Below, one piece after another: positions 43,141-54,323 of a DNA stretch of 64,000 bases. Under the pieces are notes generated by a model, which worked only from the letters and a program-made list of their open reading frames with translations, was not told where the DNA came from and searched no databases. How positions within the stretch are numbered: position 1 is the stretch's first letter; every line of letters starts with the position of its first letter. Origin of the DNA: Camellia lanceoleosa (lineage: Eukaryota > Streptophyta > Magnoliopsida > Ericales > Theaceae); the NCBI GenBank assembly GCA_025200525.1, contig CM045759.1, positions 7,626,001 through 7,690,000 of the forward strand, in the 5' to 3' direction. The position numbers and the translations under genes were made by a program.

Positions 43141-43631
43141 CTATTATGTGCTTTTAGAGTGCGTCTCTATAGAAAAACGCATGTATCAGTTTACGAGTTT
43201 GGGCATCAGGCTTGCGAGCATCAGTCAGTGTTTGAGAATCAGTTATCTGCGGGTATCGATTCGATTTTGAGACGATGATTCAGGATAGTCGGTGTTTGAG
43301 GGCGGTGTGTATTCAAATTTTATCGACCGAGTGTTGTTATGCCCAAATTGTGTTGTGTATTTATTTTAAGCTGTTATGCTGTTCGTTTATCTGGTTATTT
43401 ATTTCCTTATTGCTTTATTTATCTTTTTGCTAGGGCAATTTTAGCACAATTGCTTCCGACCCAGCAGATATTCCCTAAGCACTCTGGACAAGAGGCCGTC
43501 GGCTCAATCGATCTGAGGATCTGGTTAGCGGACAACCAATGTTTCATTCTCTAGCCCTGGTTGTCAGACGGAGGCCGAGAAAGCGAGCGAGGTTGGTCTA
43601 CCCGGCGAGTTGAACCTGTCGAGGTATCGCC
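43141..43631 (+). other. 5' leader of element 1, second part
   Basis: It resumes the leader left at 9578. It begins CTATTATGTGCTTTTAGAGTG, as in element B near 26203, and runs to the gag start. No gene is seen. Confidence 0.7.
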
Positions 43632-46200
43632 ATGGAAATACACATACCAGTCAGTCAGCAGGATCAGCAAAACATGGCCGGAATGGAAGAAATGATGCGC
43701 CAACTCCAAGAGAGTATGAAGCAAATGCAGGAGGACGCTGTCCGCCAAGCAGAGTTCTCTAAACAGCAGGCCACAATCATGGCCCAACAGGCAGAACTAA
43801 TTACCCGACTACAAAGAAGAAGTCGAGCATCACCACATCCAGCCTTCCACCGGGTCCCAATACCCGAGCAGACACCAACTACCCAGAATGTCCTGCCAAA
43901 TGCCTAGAACATTTTGCCAAATGTCCATGCCGTTCAGGAGGACACAGATATCCCAACGGGGCCGGCTCCGCCCCCGCTTCCACCTCAATTATCCAAGGTA
44001 CATACACCCATCAACCACCCGGACTCTCCTTTCGAGTTCGAAGTAGACCCTACAGCACTGAAATTGAGCAAGCTCGAGAAGCTATTCAAAAAATCCCAGG
44101 GGGTAAAGGCTATCCCGGATATCAAGGACGGATATACCGATGTGGCTGTAACGTTGCCGGATAGATTCAAAATGCCACAGATCGATCGCTTCGACAGATC
44201 TGGGGATCCCATGGTCTACCTCCGGCTATTCTCAGATATACTACGGCCGATGGGCCTAACCAGACCCCAGAAGCTTTCACTATTCGGTCGGACCTTGTCG
44301 GGTGTGGCCACTATCTGGTATGCGAAATTGGAGGATGATGTCAAGCGAAGTTGGGATGAAATGGCCGAGGCCTTTGTTGCACAATACTCTTACAACACCC
44401 AAATCAAGATTACAACCCATGATCTCAAAACAACAAGGCAAGAGCCCAAAGAGAGCTTCTCGGATTTTGTGACCCGGTGGAGGGCGAAGGCCTCGATGAT
44501 GACTCTAAGACCCACTGATAAGGACCAGATCAGGATGATTGTGCGCAATCTCCAGCCAAAACTGATGCAAAAAATGATTGTGCTCCCCTTCCCCACCTTT
44601 TCAGATCTGCACGAGATGGGGGTACAAATTGAAGATGCAATGAAACAGGGTCTGATTGACCAAGACAGGGAGTAACCCCGGAGAACCTTTAACCGCAACA
44701 ATAATGCATGCCCGAGTGGCGCTACAACTGTAAGAACTTCGAAGGTAAACGTGGTCGCCACCATTCCCCTTCCCCTTCCAAGGCCCATAGCAGCCACACC
44801 CTTCTCCGATGCATCCAGAAGCAATACACAGACCACCAAATACCAACCCAGAGGCCAAAGAACCTTCACCCCATTGTACATGCCCCTGTCCAAGGCTCTA
44901 GGGGTCTTAATCAGAAAAGGGCATCTAAAACCCCTGGAGCTAAGGCTGTTACCAAATCCATTACCCCCCACTCACAACCCAGCCAAATACTGCGCATATC
45001 ACCAGCAACACGGTCATGACACCGGCCAATGTTTCAGATTGCGTCACGAGATTCAAGATCTTGTTGACAAATAGGTGATTTTGCCACCAGAAAGGCACAA
45101 TGTCACAACCAACCCACTTCCCACACACAACCAAGCTCCACCTCCCAAAAGAATCAACTTTATCCAGACTGGGGTCGTGTCTTACGATCCTAGCATCTAT
45201 ATCACTCCTTCCCATCTACCTAAGCCGGAGGTGCTCCTTCCCGGTTGCACTGACTTTTTGTGCATGCTGGACATCTCTACAACCCAACCTGAGCCAATGG
45301 TGGTGGCTGGCGAAGATAGCACAGGGGAGATTACAGAGGAAGATGGAATGGTTGAGTCGGGGTTTGAGCAGTCTGGGAATTTTGCTGGGAAAGTCTACGA
45401 TCCAAGTGATTACATTCTGTCAGCAGGCTAGTTTGAGCCAAGTGTAGAATTGCCAAAGAGAGCAAAACTGTGTATAATCCATGGGGATAGATTTGAGCAG
45501 GGAACAGATGATTTGACGGCCGTAGAAGAGGGTTTTGCCAACCTCCAGTTTTTCAATGACTAAGAATCAGGGGACGCGGCAGTCAACTGGTTTGATTATG
45601 AGGAATCGGCAGAGGCTACCAGATTGCTGGATGATCAATCGGATGTTGCAGAGTTCTAACAGGGCCCGGCAGGGGCAAGGGTATCAGTTGTGGCCGGAAA
45701 GGCAGGAAGTCAGAGTGCATTGCCGGAGAGCGCCGGTACAAAGAATTTCGCTCAGAATGCAGGGAAAGCGGAACAACAAACTGCGCCAACGCAGGTGGAA
45801 CAAGAAAAGTTTTGGGATTCTGAGAGAACTGGGAAAACCAAAGCCCATGAAGGGACTGAAAATGCTGTGGGCACAAGGACAGAAGATGCTGCGAGCATGT
45901 GGGCTGAAAGTACTGCGAGTACAATTATGCCGGAGCCAGAAAAATGTCAGTTGCCTGCTCACGGGATGTAATGGGAGGACGATGATTTATGTCTTGCCCA
46001 CACAGACGAGGATTGGGGGAGCAATCAACCAGATGACACCTGGTATCTCGATGAGGTTGATCACATGACAAGAAGCGGGCGGTATTTCAAGCCCCCGCAC
46101 CTAGACCAGCCAGAGGCATCTGGGAAGGATAAGGAAGCTGAGAGACAGAAGGAGAAACAACTTAAAGAGGAGGTTGTGCTCAAACAATTAAACAAAAATA
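43632..46200 (+). pseudogene. gag: Gag of element 1
   Basis: It starts with ATG at 43632 (MEIHIPVSQQ) with a Gln/Met-rich predicted coiled coil (residues about 15-65). After a Pro-rich linker comes the Ty3-type capsid domain (KMPQIDRFDRSGDP, WYAKLEDD, FSDFVTRWRAKA, LQPKLMQKM; 44160-44600). The C-terminal part has HLKPLE and a zinc-knuckle-like CAYHQQHGHDTGQC at about 44990-45035. All of this is in one frame with seven stops: 43905, 44673, 45072, 45429, about 45559, about 45657 and about 45969. The frame continues through a Glu/Ala-rich linker and SGRYFKPPHL toward protease, so gag and pol were one open frame. A one-base shift occurs near 46195-46205 in an A-run. Confidence 0.85.
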
Positions 46201-47622
46201 CAAGCAGACATCTCCATCTGGGGACTGGTTATGGCATCACGAGTGCACAAACAGGCTATCTTATCTGCCATGGACAAGGCTAAACTCTCGATAGAAACCA
46301 CGCCAGAACAACTGGTAGGATTAGTCTTTCTGGGAGGAGCTACCCCGATCCTGACTTTTTCTGACAAAGAATTACCACCTGAGGGTGCAAACCACAATAA
46401 ACCACTCTACATCTCTATGGAGTGTAGAAATAAATGGATACCGGTGGTTCTTGTTGAGACCGGATCCGCCATGAACGTGTGCCTGGCGAGGACAGCGTAT
46501 GCAATCGGTTTGAAGACCGCGGACTTTATACCGACAGCTCAGGTAATTTGGGCATATGACAACACGAGCTGAGAAGTCATGGGGACAGTAAAGATCCAAA
46601 CCAAAGTTGGGCCGGGACAGCATGAGATAGATTTCCATGTCTTAGAGGTTCCTGCAACTTTCAACCTGCTTTTGGGACGGCCGTGGCTGCACCAGGTAAA
46701 GGCAGTGTCGTCTACCTTACATCAGTTGGTGAAATACCTCCATGGGAAGGGAGTAGCCATTGTGTTCGGGAATTCATCGATCCACCCACCGCCGGAGGTA
46801 TATACACCAGTCCTGGAAATTGAGCACGGCATGGAAGATGTGTTCATGTCAGGTTTTACCTTAGCTGAGGCTCGGGTTGTACAAAACATCATGGCTGTTA
46901 ATGAGGGAGTGTATGTCAGTGCTCAATTTGTATACCTTATGAACAAGCTACAACACATCCCCAGGATGGGATTGGGAAGGAACGGTCGGAAGGGCGTCGC
47001 AGCATTAGCCGAAGTGCCACACAACCCCCATACCTTTGGCTTGGGTTATCTGCCCACCAAAGAGGATTGGATAAGGAAGGGAACGGAAATGGCTGGAAGA
47101 GCCAGAGTGAAGTAGGCTGGGAAGCCTTTTGAACTAATGCATAGGCCCATTCAGGGTACCCTAAACGGACGCTTCGTCCGGGAGGGGGAGGACTTTTCAT
47201 TTTGTGGCTTCCCAGAGCCGTGGCTGAACGCGGAGAAGAAGCGCATGCCAGGTTTCAAGATCTTCTTCGACCTGCAATTACCTGGGGATGACATTGCTGA
47301 AGAGGAGACAGACCCATCAGCTGAGGTTGAGCAGTGTAAAGAAGTGGATTCCGAGGGCGCTGAAATTGAAATGGGGGTAGCACTGGCATGTCTACTTTCA
47401 GATCCTCCGATCGACCAGAAATGCTTGGGGGATAACTTCTTGGTTTCCATGATCGTGAATGAAACGGCTGCAGGCCTACCAGCAACTATTTTGGATGCAT
47501 CTATCGCACCCTCTCTCACTTGGCAATACGAAGAGAGGTTTTTGTCCAGCAGCACCGGGTCAAGTAGTGAGCCGGAATCTGATTCCACCGAGTCTTGTGA
47601 GTCGGAATCAAGTTCCAGCTGA
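46201..47622 (+). pseudogene. pol: Protease and G-patch-like linker of element 1 pol
   Basis: The segment QADISIWGLVMASRVHKQAI leads to the aspartic protease. The catalytic motif reads VLVETGSAMNVC with Glu (GAG, 46456-46458) where Asp is required, followed by GLK, FIPT and further on FHVLEVPATFNLLLGRPWLH, the usual end of Tat/Ogre proteases. A TGA at 46570-46572 and a TAG at 47113-47115 interrupt it. Then comes a Gly-rich MGLGRNGRKG and FGLGYLPTKED, as in the G-patch-like linker of such pols. An acidic Glu/Ser tail ends at 47622, where the frame is wrong by one base. Protease would cut the polyprotein; the catalytic change alone should disable it. Confidence 0.82.
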
Positions 47623-48740
47623 CCGAGTCTCGAGTCCGTAATCTCGATGATAACCCGGATGCCACAGTTTTGTCCAGGTCGTCTTTTTCTTTCTCTTTTG
47701 AGTCTGTTGTAACCCAGAGTTCGGACGATTTGGATGTGCTTAATGAGAATCAAGTAACTGTGGTTTCTGAGTACTTTTCTATGCCCTTGATTTATTGCAT
47801 TAACTCAGACTTTCAAAATTTTGATGAAAACGACGAGGACGAAATTCCTCCGATTTTGTAACGCTTAATTGAACAAGAGCAGGAGAGATTTGTTAAACCC
47901 TTGATGGATGAAATCATTACTGTGAATATTGGTACTGAGGAGGACCCACGGCTGGTCCAGATCAGGTCCACGTTGTCTTCGGAGGAACGCGAGCGCTTAG
48001 TTGCTTTATTAAAAGATTTCAAAGATGTTTTCGCATGGTCCTAGGAAGACATGCCTGGGATCGATCCTGAGATTGTACAGCACCGGATCCCCCTTGACCC
48101 CGAGGCCCGACCTGTCAAGCAGAAACTCAGGAGGATCTTCCCGAACTGGGCTCTTAAGATCAAAGAAGAGGTCACCAAGCAAATTGATGCAGGATTTTTG
48201 CTGGTATCCGAATACCCGACTTCGTTGGCCAACATCGTTCCAGTGCTGAAGAAGGATGGCAAGATCCGAGTATGCGTGGATTGCAGGGATCTGAATAGAG
48301 CCAGCCCGAAGGACGACTTTCCCTTGCCGCACATCGATGAGTTGGTAGACTTCACAGCGGGGCATGCTTTGCTCTCATTCATGGATGGCTTCTTAGGCTA
48401 CAATCAGATAGTGATGGCACCTGAAGACCGGGAAAAGACTGCATTCACCACCCCGTGGGGGACATACTGCTACAGAGTAATGCCGTTTGGGTTAAAGAAT
48501 GCTGGAGCTACTTATCAACGGGCCGCGACCACGATATTGCATGACATGATCCACAAAGAGGTTGAGGTGTATGTGGACGACATGATTGTCAAGTCCAAAG
48601 ACAGAGAGGGCCACTACACCGCCTTGCAAAAGTTCTTTCAAAGGATCAGGGAATTCCGGTTGCAGCTGAATCCTCAGAAGTGTACGTTCGGTGTTACAGT
48701 AGGGAAAATGCTGGGGTTTTTGATTACATAGAGAGGTATC
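47623..48740 (+). pseudogene. pol: Reverse transcriptase of element 1 pol
   Basis: After an acidic linker (FDENDEDEIPP, TEEDPR) the reverse transcriptase starts at FKDVFAWS. It holds DPEARPVKQKLRR, GKIRVCVDCRDLNRASPKDDFPLP, SFMDGFLGYNQI (first catalytic Asp, 48384-48386), TAFTTPWGTYCYRVMPFGLKNAGATYQR and EVYVDDMIVKS (YVDD at 48570-48581). All key residues are present. Stops at 47859 (TAA), 48042 (TAG) and 48729 (TAG) break the frame. It copies RNA into DNA in the particle. The sequence places it with plant Tat-clade Ty3/gypsy. Confidence 0.92.
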
Positions 48741-49457
48741 GAAGTCGACCCTTCCAAAATCAAGGCCATCTTAGAAATGCCACCACTAAGGACTGAAAAG
48801 GAGGTGCGAGGGTTTCTGGGTAAAGTGCAATTCATAAGACGGTTTATCTCAAAATTAACCTTGACTTGTGAACCACTTTTTGGTCTCCTGAAAAAAGGAA
48901 AGAAATTCCAATGGGACGGCCGGTGCCAAGCTGCTTTTGAACAAATCAAGGAATACTTACAGAACCCGCCCGTGTTATCACCGCCAGAGCCGGGGAAACC
49001 GTTGATATTGTACCTTTCAGTGACTGAGACTACAATGGGTTGTATGCTCACACAAGAATCAAAGGACAAAGTGGAAAGAGCCATCTACTACCTGAGCAAG
49101 AAGATGGTAGAGTATGAGACTCGCTACACACCGTTGGAGAAGGCTTGCTTAGCTTTGGTATTGGCTACCAGGAAGCTGCGGCACTACCTGTTAGCGCACT
49201 CCGTAATGTTGGTTTCACGACTTGATCCCATCAAATATCTTTTCGAGAAACCAACACTTACGGGTAGGCTAGCTCGTTGGTTGCTGTTGCTCTCTGAATT
49301 CGATCTGAAATATGTGACACGCAAGTCAGTCAAGGGAAGAGCAGTAGCAGAATTCTTAGCCGACTATCCGGTAGAAGGGGGTGAAGCAGTTGAGTACTTA
49401 TTCCCAGATGAAGCCATTTTGCACATCAACGACAAATTTTGGACGATGTACTTTGAC
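48741..49457 (+). pseudogene. pol: First RNase H and start of second RNase H, element 1 pol
   Basis: It continues in the reverse transcriptase frame: IEVDPSKIKAI, VRGFLGKVQFIRRFI (connection), then the Ty3-type RNase H with LILYLSVTETTMGCML, AIYYLSKKMVEYETRYTPLEKACLALV, a RLARWLLLLSEFDLKY stretch and VAEFLADYP. It then enters the second RNase H with WTMYFD, whose Asp would be the first catalytic residue. At that codon (49457) a solo LTR is inserted. The domain resumes at 51932. Confidence 0.88.
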
Positions 49458-51926
49458 TGTCACAACCCTAACCCGCCCCCGTGGGTTAAGGATGTAACCG
49501 GCCAGTAATCATGAGATTACCTACGGCCTCAAACGGATCCAAACGTATTTTAACAGAGTTAATGGGGGCCAAACGGAAGCAAATCAAAACTTTGTCCATA
49601 GAGCTGTGCTTACATGGCACATTAAAACAACCACATATATATAGACATTAATAACTCACAACAGTAAAATAGTAGCAAGAGTTCTGTATAAACAGGATCA
49701 TATAAGTCCTAGTCAATGCATCAAAACTATGTACAGAATTACACAAAGTCTTCGCCATCATGACAACATAAAATAGATAACAAAAAGGTGAAGACGGGTC
49801 TCGTGCGTGAGACACGAGGGCTGACTCTCCAAAATTTAGGTTGTTCTACACGGGCTTCACTGAGACTGGGTCTGGACTTCTCTTGGCTCACCTACAAAGA
49901 CATGAATGAGCGTGAGCGATAGCCTAGTGAATAATATCAATTACAGGATTTATGCAACAAGACGTAGAACAACATTTTCCAAATGGCCTTGGGCCCAATT
50001 CATATCTGTAGTTAACATATATAAGGGTAATTTAAATCAAGTAACCATAGTTCCGTACATACTGGCCTTTGGCCCATTCAAATTTACATTCATGACGAAA
50101 TGGCCTTCGGCCCATTCAATTATGTCAAAACGGCCTTTGGCCCAATCATGTATGTCAAAACGGCCTTTGACCCACTCATTCATTCGAAAACGGCCTTTCG
50201 CCCACTCATTCATTTCAAAACGGCCTTTGGCCCACTCATTTATGCCAAAACGGCCTTCGGCCCATACATTTGTATCAAAACGACCTTTGGTCCATTCGTG
50301 TTCATCAAAACGACCTCTGGTCCATTCATGTTTAACAAAACGACCTTTGGTCCATTCATGTTTGACAAAACGACCTTGGGTCCATTTATGCTTATCAAAA
50401 CGACCTTGGGTCCATTTATGCATTCATATCAGACTTACGTCCACAATCCCAATTAGCAATTCATAAAGCTTTAAAGGGAGTAAACAATTGGACATTCACA
50501 AGCATTCAAATATCAATATTACTCACAGTGATCGGCTTGTGGATTTGCCCTGGAGCTTGACCCTACACATTTCATGAACACAAAAGGGTCATTAGCAGTT
50601 CAATCCGTTCTTTAATTCACATATTCCTCTTTAGGCTTTATTATTATCTTATTAACTCATTTACAATGCTTAACATGTGCCTAAGAGTGCTTGCAAGTGA
50701 AAGAGAACGGAAAACAGAACACAAAATGCAAAAACAGGATTTCATAAAATAGGGTCCCCGCTCGAGGCGGACTTACCCTTCTCGGGAAAGTATTGGTTGC
50801 CTTCAATTCCGCCGAGCGAACTCGCCACTCGGCGGACTTTCCGCTTACATAGCTCCCGCCGGCGGCACTTCCTTCCGAAGGAAGTCAAAATTCTGGAAAT
50901 TCCAGGTTGTGTTCTTGAGCTTCAATTCAATTTCCCAGCTACCATTCTTGCATGCAAAGGCTCAATTCTCAAATATAATCATACTAACATGGTTCCCTTG
51001 CAAGATTATAGCATTATGAAGTTCAATTTCTTGATTTACCTACATGCATGTCCCAAAACATGACAAACTCATCACCAATATAACAAATTCATGCATTCAA
51101 GCTCATATCTTTAATTATTCAAACATGCAAGGCCATCTTGACTTCATTTCCATTTCAAAGATGCAAATGGTGCCAAAACTCAACAAAACCAAGCTTGCAT
51201 GCATGATCAAACTTCATTTTTTGCTTAATTGACATGATACATGCTAGATTATGCAACTTATGGCAATTCAAAAGAAATTTTATGCATGCATGGTCATATC
51301 TCATCAAGACCAATTTAAATCATACTCTTAAACACAACAAAATACTTGAGCTCACAAGATTACATGTTCAATTCATGAATTCAAGAGTCAATGGCTTACC
51401 TAGAAGCTTAATCCTCACAATTTAAGGTAAATTCTTGAGATAGCCTCCAAGATCACCAAGCTTTAGGACCAAAATCTCAATTTCCTTTACCCTCTCTGTC
51501 TTAGCCGACCCTCTCTCAAGTCTAAGAGTTTTTCATCAGCCAAATGAAGCTTAAAGGAGAGAAATGAGGGTGTAGTTGACCCTTAATAAGCACCCACTTA
51601 ACACATTATTTTATTATAAAACAATTGGGCACTTAATTCATTAACTTAATCAATTTAATCTGACCCAAATCAATTTCCAATTAAATTTCACCGTAGGCTC
51701 TAAAAATTATGCCAATCACAATGGCGTAGTCAATTCCGGGTTCTGCTGCCAATAAGGCCCTTAATTTAATTTCCAAAGCAGATTATTCAAACAGATATTC
51801 CTACGGTGAACAGATATGAATTTAAAATCACATATTATCACATAATGGCACACAAAATCATGCTAAACACATAACCATAAACAAACTAAGGACCAATTTA
51901 GCATATTACGGAACAGGAGTATCACA
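49458..51926. mobile_element. Solo LTR inserted in the second RNase H
   Basis: The insert begins TGTCACAACCC and ends GAGTATCACA, with TG...CA ends and a perfect 5-bp duplication TTGAC (49453-49457 and 51927-51931). At 2469 bp with no coding domain, PBS or PPT it is a solo LTR, left after recombination between two LTRs. The TGTCACAMCC start and TNTCACA end resemble LTRs of Tekay/Del-type chromoviruses; that class is inference from ends only. A 30-bp tandem array sits inside. Confidence 0.85.
50071..50430. repeat. 30-bp tandem repeats inside the solo LTR
   Basis: Twelve units of exactly 30 bp, of the form CGGCCTTTGGCCCA followed by a variable AT-rich half ending CAAAA. In the last five units CGGCC...GGCCC has become CGACC...GGTCC, a paired change. 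Because 30 is a multiple of three, frames stay open on both strands; these are not genes. Confidence 0.9.
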
Positions 51927-51931
51927 TTGAC

Positions 51932-52426
51932 GGAGCGTCAAATTAGTACGGGTATGGGATAGGAGTGTTGTTAATAGCACCCGACAATTCCCATATCCCT
52001 CTAGCCTTCAAGCTCCGATTCAAAGTCTCGAACAACGAAGCAGAATATGAGGCATGCATTGCCGGTCTAGAAGTAGCCCTGGAACTAGGGGCAAGATGGT
52101 TGGACGTCATCGGGGACTCGAACCTTGTTATGTCTCAAGCAAAAGAAGACTGGAAGGTCAAAGAAGAAAAGATGATGATGTATCACCAGACCTTGGACTT
52201 GTTAATTCCTCGGTTTGAGAAGCCAAACTTTGCTCATCTACTAAGAGAGAACAATAGGTTCGCAGATTCTTTAGCAACTCTATTTTCTATGATAGACATC
52301 CCGTCCGGAGTTCAGATGCATCCAGTCATCATTGACCAGAAATTCGCGCCAGCCTACGAAACAATTGCTGCTATAGATGAGGCTCAAGACGTGGTATTAC
52401 GATATTTGGAATTTCTTGGAGAATGA
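51932..52426 (+). pseudogene. pol: Second (archaeal-type) RNase H of element 1 pol, remainder
   Basis: It resumes with GASN, TAG at 51944-51946, then YGYGIGVLLIAPDNSHIPLA, KVSNNEAEYEACIAGLEVAL (catalytic Glu) and VIGDSNLVMSQAKEDW (catalytic Asp). It ends in a LLRENNRFADSLATL stretch. A second RNase H of this kind is a hallmark of plant Tat elements. Frame shifts near 52385 lead on to integrase. Confidence 0.88.
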
Positions 52427-53627
52427 AGCATATCCATCAGGGGTAAATGCCAAGGATAAAAGGGCAATCAGAAGAATGGCCGTTCAGTTCATTATCTGTG
52501 GGGTAAGCTGTATAAGTGAGGTCATCTGGGAATGCATAAGCTGTGTGTCGATGCCGAAGAGTCGAAGCGCTTAATGGAGGCCATCCATGGAGGGGAATGC
52601 GGTGCGCATATGAATGGAGTAATGCTAGCACGGAAGATCCTCAGACAGGGTTACTACTGGTCCACCATGGAGGAGGATTGTATTGGTTTCATTCGACGAT
52701 GCCATAAATGTCAAATTTATGCAAACCGCATGAACATTCCGCCGTCGAAACTGTACAATATGACTTCGCCATGGCCATTTTCGCAGGAATTGATGTGATC
52801 GGGCATCACTTGAAGGGTCAAATGGGCATGAGTTCATCCTGGTCGCGATAGATTATTTCACAAAGTGGGTCGAGGCCCAATCTTATGCGGTGTTGAAGGC
52901 TTCGCATGTGGCGAAGTTTATCAAAAACAACATCATCTGTCGCTACGGAGTCCCAAACGAGGTTATTTCAGATAACGGTTCCCATTTCAAGAAGGAAGTG
53001 ATTGACTTGTTGGAAAAATACAACGTGTCTTTTCATAAGTCATCCACACACCGACCGCAAACCAATGGAGCGGTTGAGGCCACCAACAAGAACATCAAAC
53101 ACATACTGTAGAAAATGGTGGAAACCTATCGGGACTGGCTAGATAAGTTGTTGTTTGCTCTATGGGGCTACCGGACTTCAATCAGAACTTCTACTGGGGC
53201 GACTCCGTATTCCTTTGTTTATGGGATGAAGGCCGTTCTACCTATCGAAATTGAGGTTCCGTCTTTGCGAGTGTTGGCTGAGTGCCAAATAGCCGAAGCA
53301 GATTGGCAGCAGAGCAAATTTGAGGAACTCATGCTCTTTGATGAGAGGAGATTGAAAGCACTGTACCATGTTCAAGGTTATCAGCGCAGAATTGCCCGGG
53401 CTTTCAACAAGAAAGTTAAGTTCAGGAATCTAAAGGAAGGAGATTTGGTGCTCAAGGACAACCAAGATCCCATCCACGACCCAAGGGGCAAGTTCAGACC
53501 CAATTAGACTGGTCCCTATATCATTAAGTCTATCTGGTCAGGTGGAGCTGTGGTTCTAATGGATCTAGATGGCTTAGAGTTCTCATAGCCGATCAATGTG
53601 GACAAGTTGAAGAAATATTACCCTTGA
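52427..53627 (+). pseudogene. pol: Integrase of element 1 pol
   Basis: It starts with NEAYPSGVNAKDKRAIRRMA in one frame. After a shift near 52503 comes the zinc-binding domain (EAIHGGECGAHMNG, RRCHKCQ). Another shift near 52795 leads into the core: VAIDYFTKWVEA, ISDNGSHF and GAVEATNKN give the DDE residues. The tail (AECQIAEADWQQSKFEEL, GYQRRIARAFNKKV, LDGLEFS, KKYYP) ends at the TGA 53625-53627. Stops lie at about 52516 (TGA), 53109, 53505 and 53586 (all TAG). It closely resembles the integrase at 1-1107. Confidence 0.9.
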
Positions 53628-54323
53628 GAGGCTCGCTAGGCCGAAAACCCGAAAGGGCGACCTAGGCAAAACTCAGAGCACAAAAAAATTGAAATTATAA
53701 AAACTGAGTTCGCAAGGTTGAAAACCCGCAAATGGCGGCCTTGGCAAAAGTTAGACGTAAGAGGAGAGTGAAAATACTCGAGTGAACCCGAGCCTAAACT
53801 ACGTAAGGCTTGATTCCCATTTTTGGGATACGTAGGCAACTTCATCTCGAAGTTCAGTCATAAACTTTTCCCCGATCAACTTTGTCCATTTGATCATCTC
53901 AGCCATCTTTGTCTATTCATCATTCAAGAATTCGATTATGATCTCTGGTGCAGTGCTTTTCAGACTAGGGTCAACTTTCCGTTACTATGCAGTGTCGCGG
54001 TACTATTCAGACTAGGGGCAACTTTCCATTCTTTGGGTTACGGGTTGTGCATCTCGATGTGATTTCCGCGTGTCGCTTTTGATCCATACCGAAAATGGTT
54101 TTGAAAAGTTTTAATAAAAGTTGACTTTGTTCAAATTAATCTTTTTACAACTTAGACCATTTTTGGACCAAAGCGAAAAATTTTCAGTATCCACAACCTT
54201 CAATTTCATTGATTTCAAAACAGAGTTCTCCTGCCCTTGCATACAATTGAAGTTGCTTTTTATTACATTCATAAAGAAAACTTGAAAGTACTAATAAAGC
54301 AATAAATCCGGGGCATAGTCAAG
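53628..54323. other. Post-pol spacer of element 1
   Basis: Noncoding; it matches 1108-1785 and 28444-29499. It contains two GACTAGGGKCAAC motifs (about 53962 and 54013) and CCGGGGCATAG near 54309, all resembling a polypurine tract start. Confidence 0.65.

Noticed and set aside
50037..50466. Overlapping 118-186-codon frames on both strands
   Set aside because: The 30-bp tandem array keeps frames open on both strands. No start context or domain supports a gene.
49458..51926. A captured host gene or intron in RNase H
   Set aside because: TG...CA ends and a perfect 5-bp duplication show it is a solo LTR; it has no coding domain.
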